A stretch of DNA of 37,884 nucleotides from Acidobacteriota bacterium (GCA_003224235.1 QHYU01000160.1:1-37884); one strand, 5' to 3'; shown: positions 6,616 to 14,759, counted from the first letter of the stretch. Numbers and translations are program-made. The notes: generated by a model not told the origin, from the sequence alone.

Positions 6616-7533
6616 CTACCGCGGCCTGGAGAGGGTCTCTTCGCCACGCCCGCCCAGCGCCGCGTCGCGGTTGTTCGCGCTGGCCGGGCGGGCGCCTTCC
6701 AAGGCGCGGGCGGCGGCACGGCGGCGAACGATCAGGTGCACAAGGAACATCAGCACCAGAACGCCCCCGAAGGTACAGACGATGGTGGCGCCGGTGGGCA
6801 GATCGAGCACCACGGAGAGATAAACGCCCAGCGCGGAGACCAGCGTGCCCATCGTCCAGCCGATGGCCAGCCGCGGCCCGATCCGGTCCGCGAACAGCAT
6901 CGCCCCCACCGACGGCACGATCAGGTAGCAGAACACCAGCAAAACGCCGGCGATGGCCACCGACGAAGTGACCACAAATCCGAACGAAGCGTAAAACAGG
7001 AAATCCCACAGGCGGATGGAAACGCCCTGCGCTTCGGCCTCCTCCGGGTGCATTGAGATGAGCAGAAACTTTTTGCGGAAAAGGTAGTGGAACAGGCCAA
7101 TGCCACCGTAGAGCAGCGCCGTGCGTTCGACCTCCGCCTTGGAAACCGCCAGGATATTGCCGACGAGCATGTCCTTGAGGTGTTCTGTTTCGCCGGTGGC
7201 CTTGCTCATGGCCAGGATAGCGGCGGCCGAAGCCACGGCATAGGCGATGCCGATGAAGGCTTCCTGCGGGATGTGGCCGCGGCGAGTGCGGGCCAGCGCG
7301 AAGATCGCAGCACCCAAAAACGTGAAGCCCAGGCTGATCCAATAGGAGGTGCCGCCGTGGGGATCCATGCCGACCAGAATGGCGACTGTCGCCCCGAGCG
7401 CCGCAATCTGGGCCAGCGCCAAGTCCACGAAGATGACGCCGCGCTCGACCACGTGCACGCCCAGGTAGGCGTGGATGCCGGTGAGAATCAGGCTGGCCAA
7501 GAACGGCCAACGCAAAAACTCAAGGACTTCCAT
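6616..7533 (-). CDS. zinc/manganese-type ABC transporter permease
   Basis: This 305-residue integral membrane protein belongs to the ABC-3 (ZnuB/MntB/TroC) permease family, which moves Zn2+ or Mn2+ through the inner membrane. About eight hydrophobic spans are visible, with the family stretch YVGVHVVERG-like YLGVHVVERGVIFVDLALAQ near residues 22-45 and the coupling region near VSIRLWDFLFY. The start at 7533 is supported by GGAGGT a few bases upstream; the longer ATG at 7578 would overlap the binding-protein gene. It lies 28 nt after the binding-protein gene. No ATPase gene lies in the operon, so the energising subunit must be encoded elsewhere or the system is incomplete. Confidence 0.88.
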   Translation of the reverse strand: MEVLEFLRWPFLASLILTGIHAYLGVHVVERGVIFVDLALAQIAALGATVAILVGMDPHGGTSYWISLGFTFLGAAIFALARTRRGHIPQEAFIGIAYAVASAAAILAMSKATGETEHLKDMLVGNILAVSKAEVERTALLYGGIGLFHYLFRKKFLLISMHPEEAEAQGVSIRLWDFLFYASFGFVVTSSVAIAGVLLVFCYLIVPSVGAMLFADRIGPRLAIGWTMGTLVSALGVYLSVVLDLPTGATIVCTFGGVLVLMFLVHLIVRRRAAARALEGARPASANNRDAALGGRGEETLSRPR

Positions 7534-7561
7534 GCTACCTCCGGTCTGCGGGCGCGACGCG

Positions 7562-8509
7562 CTAACGCGTAGCAGCAAACGCCTTGGTCAGCAGCGCTAT
7601 ATCGTAATCGAACAGCTTGAAATAGTCGGTAACTTCCTTCTCGCCGCCCACCGAAGGCAGCAAGACGATCACCTGGGCCCCGGTTTCGCGCGCTATGGCG
7701 TTCGGGGTCTTCAAGTCAAAGTACGGCTCGACCAGGATCAACTTTACCTTTTCGCGCTTCATCAGTTGGATTAGCTCGACCGTGTGCGCGGGGCTGGGCG
7801 GGATGCCGGGCCGCGGCTCGACATACCCCACCACCTCGATGCCAAAGTGCTTGGCAAAATTCGGCCAGGAGCGGTGGTAGGTGACCACCTTGAGCCCGCG
7901 CAGCGGCTTCATCTCTTCGAGCCACTTCTTGTCTTCGTTCTCCAGGCGCTGGCGGAACGACTCGTAGCGCTGGGCGAAGTAAGCGGCGTCATTGGGCCGC
8001 ATCTCGCTGAGCTTTTGCTCGATGCCGCGGGCGATGCGGAGACCGTTTTCCGGGTCGAGCCAGTAGTGCGGGTTGCCCAGGGGATGGACGTCGCCCATCG
8101 CGCGGGTCACCTGCGTGGTGGGAATCTCCAAAATCTCCGCAAACTGCGAGGCGTCCAGATAGCCCGGCGCGGCGGGCTGAATCTTCGGGTTGCCGCACTG
8201 GGTGATCAGCGGGGGAAGCCAGCCGATCTCCAGTTGCAACCCCACCATGATGAGCAAGTCCGCGTGTTTCAGCTTGAGCAGAAAGCTGGGTTTGGCCTCG
8301 ACAAAGTGCGGGTCCTGGTAGCCGCGGGCGATCGATTCGACCTCCACACGGTCGCCACCCACTTCCTGGGCCAGCGCCGCCAGATCGGTGGTCGACGTGA
8401 CAATGTACAGTTTCCCTGCGGCGCGAGCCGGCGCGGCAGAACCCGCGGCGGTGACCACGGCTGCCGCAGCGAGCGCAAGGACATATAAGCGACTCGATCG
8501 TTGAGTCAT
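7562..8509 (-). CDS. ZnuA/TroA-type metal-binding lipoprotein or periplasmic protein
   Basis: The 315-residue protein has a signal peptide (ending APARAAG) and a TroA-like cluster A-1 metal-binding fold. Candidate metal ligands are His in YQDPHFVEAKP, His in GNPHYWLDPENG, His in VVTYHRSWPNFAKHFG, and an acidic residue in LVEPYFD. The conserved central helix and the VGYVEPRPGIPPSPAH segment are present. The long His/Asp-rich loop of many zinc-specific ZnuA proteins is missing, so Zn2+ or Mn2+ remains open. The start at 8509 is chosen for the Shine-Dalgarno TAGGAG, whose TAG is also the stop codon of the upstream porin-like gene, suggesting coupling. It delivers metal to the permease encoded next. 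Confidence 0.88.
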   Translation of the reverse strand: MTQRSSRLYVLALAAAAVVTAAGSAAPARAAGKLYIVTSTTDLAALAQEVGGDRVEVESIARGYQDPHFVEAKPSFLLKLKHADLLIMVGLQLEIGWLPPLITQCGNPKIQPAAPGYLDASQFAEILEIPTTQVTRAMGDVHPLGNPHYWLDPENGLRIARGIEQKLSEMRPNDAAYFAQRYESFRQRLENEDKKWLEEMKPLRGLKVVTYHRSWPNFAKHFGIEVVGYVEPRPGIPPSPAHTVELIQLMKREKVKLILVEPYFDLKTPNAIARETGAQVIVLLPSVGGEKEVTDYFKLFDYDIALLTKAFAATR

Positions 8510-8517
8510 AAGGGCTC

Positions 8518-9760
8518 CTAGAAAGGATGGGCGCCGTGAGCGCCCAGCACGAACAGGAATTGGAAGCGCAGCTCGTTGGCGTCTTGCTTCTCGGCATAGC
8601 GCGCGAAGCGATACTGTCCGCGCACCTGGCTGAACTCGGAGGGCCAATAGGTCAGCAGAGCGGAGAACCCGCTGTCAGTCAGGTTGGCCTGGCGCGCGCG
8701 GTCGGAGCGATCGTACCGCGCGCCGACGGTCCAGCGCCGGTTGAGGCGATACTCACCGGAAGTATAGAAGCCGAAGGCCCGCTGCGTCTCGGGCAGCAGC
8801 AGCGCCGCGGAGAGTTGATCGCGATGGCTCCAGACCAGTTCGGTGCGCGCGAGGAAGTGATGGTAGATGGAGCGGCGCAGCGGCTTCCAGCGCAGGGTGG
8901 CGTCGAGGCCGTAGAGTTGGGTGTGAAAGGCGGAGCCGACGTCGTTATGCCCGAAAGCGTAGGAGAAGCCGAGATCCACGTTGGTGGACTCGCTTAAGTC
9001 GCGGTAGCCGCGCAGGTGTCCGACATAGCTGACGTCCTTCCTCCCGGTGGCGGTAAAGACGTTGGCGGAATCCCCGCGGTAAACCTGCGCTGTCCCCTCG
9101 AGAAAAATCCCCTTCGGCGCGGGGAGAATGCGCGTGACCGACAAGCCGGCGTCGTTGATACCGTCCGTGATTGTGGATCATGTTCACCTTGCCGAAGGCC
9201 GCGCGCATCTTGCCCACTCGCGCCACCAGCCCCGCCGGCAGCGAAGTAAACGTCAGGTAGCCCTCTTCCACATTTACGCCGCTTTCGCCGAAGGAAATGA
9301 AAAAGTCGCCGCGGGCGTAGGGATCGATGATGGCCTGCAAGCCCACCTCGGATTCGTGCAGCTCAAGCCCGGGGACTGGCCGCACGCGGTTGCGCCCAAC
9401 GGCTCCCAAGAAGTCGCCGATCACGCTGATATCGGGATTGAGCGCCTTGGCCGCGGCACTGGCTCCGCCATAGATTGGCAGCGGGCCGGCCTGCGCTTGA
9501 GCAGCATTAGCCGCGGGTTCTGGGGAGGAGGAGAGGCCGGCGGGACCGGGGGTGGCTTCTGCCTCGGCAACTGGGGCAGCGGCTGAAGCCAGCAATAACC
9601 TCAGTGGGGCGGCCTGCGGCTCCCGAATCTTGGCGACCATTGGGGCCCGCGCAGCCTTCAGCGCCTCCTTAAGCAGAGTGAGCTCGTCCTCGAGGGCCCG
9701 GACGCGCTGCTCGAGCATGGCTAGGCGGTCGTCTCTCACAATCTCAGGGGGCAATGGCAC
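8518..9760 (-). pseudogene. frameshifted porin-like outer-membrane protein
   Basis: Two reading frames together encode one barrel protein. The first (9760 down to about 9166) holds a coiled coil (LEQRVRALEDELTLLKEAL), a Pro/Ala-rich linker and barrel strands through VGKMRAAFGKVNMIHNHG. The second (about 9165 down to 8518) resumes with DGINDAGLSVTRILP and runs through barrel strands to a C-terminal Phe. The join near 9165 lacks the family's usual connecting segment (a LPW.DRP-like stretch), so a deletion not divisible by three is likely. There is also no signal peptide: the best Shine-Dalgarno/ATG (about 9772) opens a frame that stops after eight codons. Its operon position suggests a metal-uptake porin, now probably inactive, or else a sequencing error. 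Confidence 0.65.
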
Positions 9761-9819
9761 CGCTTCGCATGGCGAAACTCCTACAAGAGATTTTTAGATA
9801 GCCCAGGGATGAGGTTCGT

Positions 9820-10089
9820 TTACGTTAGCGGAGGGGCGCGGGGGGCGCTGGCTTCACTTCGCCGGTTCTGCGCGCTTGCCCGGTCCGGCTCGGCAACCAG
9901 GCGCAAGGTTAACAGGGTCACCGTTAGGCCCGGGTCCGCGGAGAGAATCGCCCAAGCTCCGAAAGCGCAGACCCCACAAAAGTGGCCGGCGTTACGAGCG
10001 GGGACCGCTTCCACCCAAACGTGCACCTGCGCAGCGATCAAGAAAACCAGGATGGCCAGCGCGAGCAGGCGGGTTGACGGTTGGCGCAT
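9820..10089 (-). CDS. small membrane/exported protein with CxxC
   Basis: The 89-residue product has one N-terminal hydrophobic segment (LLALAILVFLIAAQVHVWVE) that could be a signal peptide or anchor, then HFCGVCAFGAWA with a CxxC pair next to a histidine, and an Arg/Ala/Pro-rich tail. This layout resembles small DUF2946-like proteins encoded with metal-uptake genes, but the match is only by shape. The ATG at 10089 is chosen over 10140 because AGGGTAGG precedes it and a promoter lies just upstream. It is the first gene of the metal-uptake operon and lies 59 nt before the broken porin gene. Confidence 0.6.
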   Translation of the reverse strand: MRQPSTRLLALAILVFLIAAQVHVWVEAVPARNAGHFCGVCAFGAWAILSADPGLTVTLLTLRLVAEPDRASAQNRRSEASAPRAPPLT

Positions 10090-10101
10090 ACACCTACCCT
10101 G

Positions 10102-10140
10102 CATAGGAGCCAGCCTATGGGAACTAAGGTTGCCCGTCAA
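10102..10140 (-). promoter_or_regulatory. promoter and palindrome of the metal-uptake operon
   Basis: On the minus strand TTGACG (10140-10135) is followed after 17 nt by TAGGCT (10117-10112). The arms CATAGG (10102-10107) and CCTATG (10114-10119) form a 6-6-6 inverted repeat over the -10 and start region, a suitable place for a metal-responsive repressor. The identity of the regulator is not shown by the sequence. Confidence 0.45.
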
Positions 10141-10207
10141 GCGCGGGACGCGACCGCACTGTCAGCGGCTGGGTGACTTCTGCGCGGCCCGGTGGGGGCA
10201 CATTTAG

Positions 10208-10235
10208 TTGACCCATCCGGCAGCGGGGCTACAAT
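10208..10235 (+). promoter_or_regulatory. strong sigma70-type promoter of the 6S-like RNA
   Basis: TTGACC (10208-10213) and TACAAT (10230-10235) are 16 nt apart, each 5/6 to consensus. The predicted transcription start is near 10242, exactly where the rod-shaped RNA begins to pair. Confidence 0.7.
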
Positions 10236-10241
10236 GGGAGC

Positions 10242-10476
10242 GGAGTAGGCCTGCGACGCGCGTGTTGGCGCGACGATCTTTTGAACCAACACTGGATCTC
10301 TGGGGGCCCGAGTCAGACGGCCGGTGCGCATGGCCCGCCCCGCATCTTGAATCCCGACGCTCTGAGATCGGCATTCAGGATGCGGGACGGGAAAGCCTAA
10401 AGGCCGGCGCAGGGCGCCCATCTTATACAGAGGTTCAGGATCTAGCGCCCACGGCGAAGCGGACCTCTCCTTTTTT
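10242..10476 (+). ncRNA. ssrS: 6S RNA candidate
   Basis: The stretch folds by hand into one long rod. 10242-10249 pairs with 10464-10470; 10251-10264 with 10450-10462; 10267-10271 with 10445-10449; 10275-10287 with 10432-10442; 10301-10309 with 10412-10420. A large central bubble follows (10310-10333 opposite 10392-10411, with a small GCC-TAAA-GGC hairpin on its 3' side). The apical helix is 10334-10352/10373-10391 (17 Watson-Crick pairs, one wobble, one mismatch), capped by CCGA/TCGG. T6 (10471-10476) ends it. Rod shape, central bubble, 3'-side bubble hairpin, own promoter and terminator fit 6S RNA, the RNA polymerase-sigma70 decoy. The position before a ymdB-type gene and downstream of zapA agrees. 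It is longer than E. coli 6S. Confidence 0.7.
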
Positions 10477-10573
10477 ATTGTGTTGGAAGTCAGGTTGGAG
10501 CTGGCCGATACTGCCAGATGGCAATTGATCTCAGGCGTCTCCATCCTCTAACCTCCAACCTCTAACTTCCGGC

Positions 10574-11377
10574 ATGCGTATCCTGTTCATCGGCGACATT
10601 GTGGGCTCGCCCGGCCGGCACATTGTGGCCGAGCGGCTGGCCGATCTCGTCGCGCAGCAGAAAATCGACCTGGTGATTGCCAACTGCGAGAACGCCGCCT
10701 CGGGCTTCGGCATCACGCCGCGGCTGGTGGAAGAACTGCTGGGCACCGGCATTGAGGTCCTGTCGGGCGGCAATCACAGCTTCGACCGCAAGGAGATCCT
10801 GGACTACTTCCCGCACCAGCCGCGCTTGCTGCGCCCCGCGAACTATCCCAACGGGGCTCCTGGAAGCGGGCTCTACATCGGCGCCGCCAAGAACGGCGTC
10901 GGCTGCGCCGTGCTCAATCTGCAGGGGCGCGTCTTCATGGCTGCGCTCGACTGCCCGTTCCGCACCGCCGACCGCGAACTCGCGCGGATTCCGCCGGACG
11001 TCAAGGTGGTTCTGGTGGACATGCACGCCGAAGCCACGAGCGAAAAGCTGGCGATGGGCTGGTACCTGGACGGCCGGGTCACCGCGGTGGTGGGCACGCA
11101 CACCCATGTGGCCACCGCCGATGAGCAACTGCTCCCGCAAGGTACGGCTTATATCACCGACGTCGGCATGACCGGTCCGCACGACTCGGTCATTGGCATG
11201 GAGAAGGCCCCAATCCTGCGGCGGTTCCTTGACGGGTTGCCCGCGCGCTTTGAGGTCGGTTCCGGCAACGTGCAGATGAATGCCGTGCTACTCGATGTGG
11301 ATGAGTCCGGCCCGCTGGGCCCGGCGGGCCGCGCCTGTGCCCGCTCGATCCAGCGCCTACGCTTCCGCAGCGATTAA
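10574..11377 (+). CDS. YmdB-family metallophosphoesterase (cyclic nucleotide phosphodiesterase)
   Basis: The 267-residue protein matches the TIGR00282/YmdB family of calcineurin-like phosphoesterases that hydrolyse 2',3'-cyclic nucleotides. Metal-binding motifs are in order: GDIVGSPGR (residues 6-14), NCENAASGFGITP, GGNHSFDRKE, DMHAEATSEK and GTHTHVATADE, followed by TAYITDVGMTGP. Length is normal for the family. No convincing Shine-Dalgarno precedes the ATG; instead a pyrimidine tract (10542-10568) contains ACCTCC. In related genomes this gene is often preceded by rny and the 6S RNA gene; here rny is absent and the 6S candidate ends 97 nt upstream. Confidence 0.87.
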   Translation: MRILFIGDIVGSPGRHIVAERLADLVAQQKIDLVIANCENAASGFGITPRLVEELLGTGIEVLSGGNHSFDRKEILDYFPHQPRLLRPANYPNGAPGSGLYIGAAKNGVGCAVLNLQGRVFMAALDCPFRTADRELARIPPDVKVVLVDMHAEATSEKLAMGWYLDGRVTAVVGTHTHVATADEQLLPQGTAYITDVGMTGPHDSVIGMEKAPILRRFLDGLPARFEVGSGNVQMNAVLLDVDESGPLGPAGRACARSIQRLRFRSD

Positions 11378-11512
11378 CGTGAGCCAAGAGACAGGGTGAC
11401 CAGCCGCGCCGTGTACGCGCTACGTCCATTCCGGAACCCGGTGAGTCCCTCACCGCGCCGGGGTGATGGCGCGGCTTCGTGGGGTCTTATTCGGCTGTGT
11501 ATAAATCACTTT

Positions 11513-12634
11513 ATGCGCTGGCGGATTCTGTTCGCAGGTTTGTGCGCCGTGCTTGCCCTGGCTGCGACGGCCGGGGCGCAGGTCCAGACCCAGCTGCTGG
11601 CTCGGCGGCGCTTTCTACCTGAAGTAGGCGCCGGGGTTCGCGCTATCAAGCGCGATGCCGCCGGGCGTTACTACGTGTTGACGGCGCCCGGCGCGGCCGT
11701 TTTGATCTACAACACTGCGGGGCAACGCGTCGGCCAAGTGCCCGCGGCAGCCGGAGCGGCCCCGGTCTCGAAGGAAGCAGCGCTGGTCTATGGCGATGAC
11801 CTCGACGTGGACCCCACCGGCTGGATCTATGTCGCTGACCGGGGGGCTAACGCCGTCAAGGTATTCAAGCCCGACGGCACGCTCGCGGTTACGATTGCCA
11901 TCGTGGCGCCGACCTCCGTGGCTGCGCTCGCCGAAGGCGAGATTGCAGTAGCCAGCATGAAGTCTGCGCGGCTGGTCACCGTGTTCGCTGGCCCCAGCCA
12001 GGAACCTGTCAACAGCGATGGCGCTGCCAGGGCATCGGGGGAGAAAGAAGACGCCGGCCACGGGGCGGGGAGACCTGCGACTGCGGGCCAGCGACCGGGT
12101 AATGTCCCTGCGCCCGGCAAAGTGGTGCGCGAGTTCGGCGACCCGACAGAAATCGCCGAGCGCGGCGAGCTGAATCGCTTCCTTAATGTCGGGCGGCTGG
12201 CCAACGACGCGGGCGGGCACCTCTATTACGCGTTCAACTACCTGCCCGAGCCCACGGTGCGGAAATACGATCGGTACGGCTACGCAGCGCTGGAAATTTC
12301 GCTGTCCGCGCTGGAGTTCCAGCCCGCGGCGCAGGCGGCGCGGCGCGAAATCGAACGGCAGGAAAAAAAGAGCGGCGCGCCAACCTTGAAGCCGATCGTC
12401 ACGGCCGTCGGCGTGGACCCTGCGACGCAAGAGATTTGGGTGGCGCTGGGCGGCTTGCTGCTCCATTTCGACCGCGCCGGCGATCGCCGGGCTAGCTATC
12501 GCACCTTCACCCCAGAAGGCGCGCGCCTGGAAGCCACCGCGATCCTGGTCGAGCCTGATCGCCTGCTGCTGGCTGCCGACCCGCTCGGCATCTACGAGTT
12601 TCCCCGCCCAGATAAAACCCTGCGGTTGCCCTGA
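11513..12634 (+). CDS. secreted NHL/SMP-30-like beta-propeller protein
   Basis: The 373-residue protein has a signal peptide (RILFAGLCAVLALAATAGAQ) and repeated propeller blades such as DLDVDPTGWIYVADRGANAV and VKVFKPDGTLAVTI, characteristic of NHL-type repeats. A low-complexity Gly/Ala/Pro insert at about residues 165-205 splits the blades. Catalytic residues are not evident, so a scaffold or ligand-binding role outside the inner membrane is more likely than enzymatic. The ATG at 11513 is preferred because it starts exactly at a signal peptide; the open frame reaches back to 11396 without support. It follows the ymdB-type gene by 135 nt and ends before the dnaA upstream region. Confidence 0.75.
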   Translation: MRWRILFAGLCAVLALAATAGAQVQTQLLARRRFLPEVGAGVRAIKRDAAGRYYVLTAPGAAVLIYNTAGQRVGQVPAAAGAAPVSKEAALVYGDDLDVDPTGWIYVADRGANAVKVFKPDGTLAVTIAIVAPTSVAALAEGEIAVASMKSARLVTVFAGPSQEPVNSDGAARASGEKEDAGHGAGRPATAGQRPGNVPAPGKVVREFGDPTEIAERGELNRFLNVGRLANDAGGHLYYAFNYLPEPTVRKYDRYGYAALEISLSALEFQPAAQAARREIERQEKKSGAPTLKPIVTAVGVDPATQEIWVALGGLLLHFDRAGDRRASYRTFTPEGARLEATAILVEPDRLLLAADPLGIYEFPRPDKTLRLP

Positions 12635-13078
12635 CGGCTCCCTGCGCCTTCGCGCCGCCACATCCCGCGCCCGCCGCGGCGCGCTCGGAAAGACAATCGC
12701 CATGCTTAAAGGTACACCGCGCGTGGAGTCAAGTGCCGCAAGTGGATGTGCTGCAGGGCGATTCGTGGGTGTGGAAAAACTGTGCAAACTCTGTGCGGAT
12801 TGTGCAGAGGGTTGGCGAAATTTTCTCTTGCCCTGCGCCGAACATTCGTGGAGAATCCCCGCTCGTTCCGTTAGGAGCGGATCTCAAGTCCAGCACTCCT
12901 TGGAGCGCTGTGGGCTAAACGTCGCGGGGGAGAGAGGCAGGGTTTAAACCACAGCTTCCATCCCACATCTAACAACAGAGTTGGATCGAACAGCGGGCTA
13001 GTTTTTCCACAATATTTCCACGCCTGTGGAAATGGTTGCCGGGGTCATTTTTTCAAGTTCGGCGAGGGCTACCAAGCA
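12635..13078. other. dnaA upstream region with DnaA-box clusters
   Basis: No gene is supported here. TGTGGAAAA (12770-12778, complement of TTTTCCACA), TGTGCAAAC (12781-12789), TGTGCGGAT (12792-12800) and TGTGCAGAG (12801-12809) form an array whose first three members start exactly 11 bp apart. A second cluster lies next to dnaA: TTTTCCACA (13003-13011), ATTTCCACG (13014-13022) and TGTGGAAAT (13025-13033). The boxes differ from TTATNCACA by one to a few bases. The region is the likely upstream half of oriC and/or the site of dnaA autoregulation. Confidence 0.6.
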
Positions 13079-14407
13079 ATGAATTCTTGGGAGAAGATCC
13101 TCCAGCACATGGAGCGCCGCGTCAACCCTCATAGTTTTGCTACCTGGTTTCGCCCGACCCGGCAGGAAGGCATCGAGAACAGCAGGCTGCTGGTGCGGGT
13201 GCCGACGCGGCTTTTCCGCAAGCGGCTGACGGAAACCTATGGCGAGCTGCTGCAGGCAGTTCTGCTTGAGGTTGGTCTCCCGAATACGCGGCTCGACTTT
13301 GTCTGCTCGGAACCGGAGCCGCCCGCCAGCGCGGCCCCGGGCGCGGCCGCAGCGGCAGTCAAGCAGGCGCGGCTCGACTTTGATTCCATAGAGCATCAGC
13401 TCAACCCGCGCTACACCTTTGACACATTTGTGGTCGGGGCATCGAACCAGTTTGCCCACGCGGCCTCCCTGGCCGTGGCCGACTCGCCCTCGAAAGCCTA
13501 CAACCCGCTGTTCCTGTACGGCGGGGTGGGCATGGGCAAGACCCACCTGATGCAGGCCGTGGGCCACGCGATCAAGAAGCGCATCCCGGCGATGCGGCTC
13601 ACCTATATCAGCGCCGAGAAGTTCACCATGGAGGTGATCAACTCGCTGCGCTTCGACCGCATGATCACCTTCCGCGATCGCTTCCATACCGTGGATGTAC
13701 TGCTGGTGGACGACATCCAGTTCATCGCCGGCAAGGAGCGTACCCAGGAGGAGTTCTTCCACACCTTCAACGCGCTTTACGACCAGCAGAAGCAGATCAT
13801 TATCTCTTCCGACTGCCTGCCCAAGGAGATCTCCGCGATCGAAGAGCGCCTGCGCTCCCGCTTCGAGTGGGGGCTGATCGCCGACATCCAGCCGCCCGAC
13901 TTGGAGACCAAGATCGCCATCCTGCAGAAGAAAGCCGAAACCGAGCGCGTGCAGCTCCCCGACGAGGTGGCTGAATTCATCGCGCGCTCAATCAAGTCGA
14001 ACGTTCGGGAGCTGGAAGGGGCCCTGACGCGTTTTGTGGCCTACGCCTCGCTAACTGGCGCGGGGGTCAACCTGGCGACCGCGCAGCAGGTACTGCGAAA
14101 CATTATCGCCTCGCAGGAAAAAAAGGTGACCATCGAGCTGATCCAGAAACGCGTCGGCGAACAGTTTGGCTTGCGAGAGCATGACCTCAAGATACGGAGC
14201 AACTCCAAAGCCATCGCCTTCCCCCGCCAAATCGCCATGTACCTCGCGAAGCAGCTCACCGCTGCGTCTCTACCGGAAATCGGCCGGCAGTTCGGCGGGA
14301 AGCACCACACCACCGTCCTGCACTCCATCCACAAAATCGACACCTTGCGCCGCACTGACAAAGACTTGAACCGCACCATCAACAAGCTGCTGGACTCCTT
14401 CAGCTAG
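13079..14407 (+). CDS. dnaA: chromosomal replication initiator DnaA
   Basis: The 442-residue protein is a complete DnaA. Domain I (residues 1-80, WEKILQHMERRVNPHSFATWF) binds helicase and regulators; a short Ala-rich linker follows. The AAA+ core begins at NPRYTFDTFVVGASN with Walker A GGVGMGKTH (about 148-156), Walker B LLVDDIQFIAGKE and sensor motifs. Domain IV binds DnaA boxes through the signature GGKHHTTVLHSIHKI (about 400-415). It oligomerises with ATP on oriC to open the duplex. Box clusters lie on both sides of the gene, and dnaN follows after 352 nt. The domain II linker is short compared with E. coli. Confidence 0.97.
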   Translation: MNSWEKILQHMERRVNPHSFATWFRPTRQEGIENSRLLVRVPTRLFRKRLTETYGELLQAVLLEVGLPNTRLDFVCSEPEPPASAAPGAAAAAVKQARLDFDSIEHQLNPRYTFDTFVVGASNQFAHAASLAVADSPSKAYNPLFLYGGVGMGKTHLMQAVGHAIKKRIPAMRLTYISAEKFTMEVINSLRFDRMITFRDRFHTVDVLLVDDIQFIAGKERTQEEFFHTFNALYDQQKQIIISSDCLPKEISAIEERLRSRFEWGLIADIQPPDLETKIAILQKKAETERVQLPDEVAEFIARSIKSNVRELEGALTRFVAYASLTGAGVNLATAQQVLRNIIASQEKKVTIELIQKRVGEQFGLREHDLKIRSNSKAIAFPRQIAMYLAKQLTAASLPEIGRQFGGKHHTTVLHSIHKIDTLRRTDKDLNRTINKLLDSFS

Positions 14408-14759
14408 CCACTGATTCGCCAGCATCGGTACCGCTCGGCGTGTCGCCTGACCGCTCCAGCGTGTGGGTCGCGCCTGCGTCAGGGCTGTGTAAATCCTGAG
14501 CAAACCCTGTCGATCGACTGAGCACGCGCACGGAAAGTTTTATCCCCTGACGCACCAGCCCTGCGGTTTTCCACGCTTTGCACAAGCGGCTTTTCTGGCG
14601 CGCACAGGGCCATCTCTCCGACCGCCCGTCACGTGAACCTGTTTTCCACCTTTCCACAGCGCTCATCACAACAACAAGCTTTATACTTTCTTGAAAAAAG
14701 AGTAGATTGTTGCGCTGATTGTTCTGCTTCAGCCGGACGGAACCAGAGGATCACACGCG
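14408..14759. other. dnaA-dnaN intergenic region, probable oriC
   Basis: The gap holds TGTGTAAAT (14486-14494), TTTTCCACG (14567-14575), CTTTGCACA (14576-14584), TTTTCCACC (14642-14650) and CTTTCCACA (14650-14658), all near-matches to the DnaA box, followed by the most AT-rich stretch of the area (about 14670-14715), a candidate unwinding element. Box cluster, AT-rich element and the dnaA-dnaN setting together indicate oriC. With the cluster at 12770-13033, the layout is bipartite around dnaA. Confidence 0.65.

Noticed and set aside
6557-7510. 317-codon frame overlapping the metal permease on the same strand
   Set aside because: Gly/Arg/His-rich low-complexity translation without membrane spans, whereas the other frame is a clear ABC-3 permease.
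10242-10476. Reading the rod-shaped RNA as large SRP RNA
   Set aside because: The apical loop is a 10-nt CGCTCTGAGA loop with no GNRA-type tetraloop and no conserved SRP domain IV sequence.
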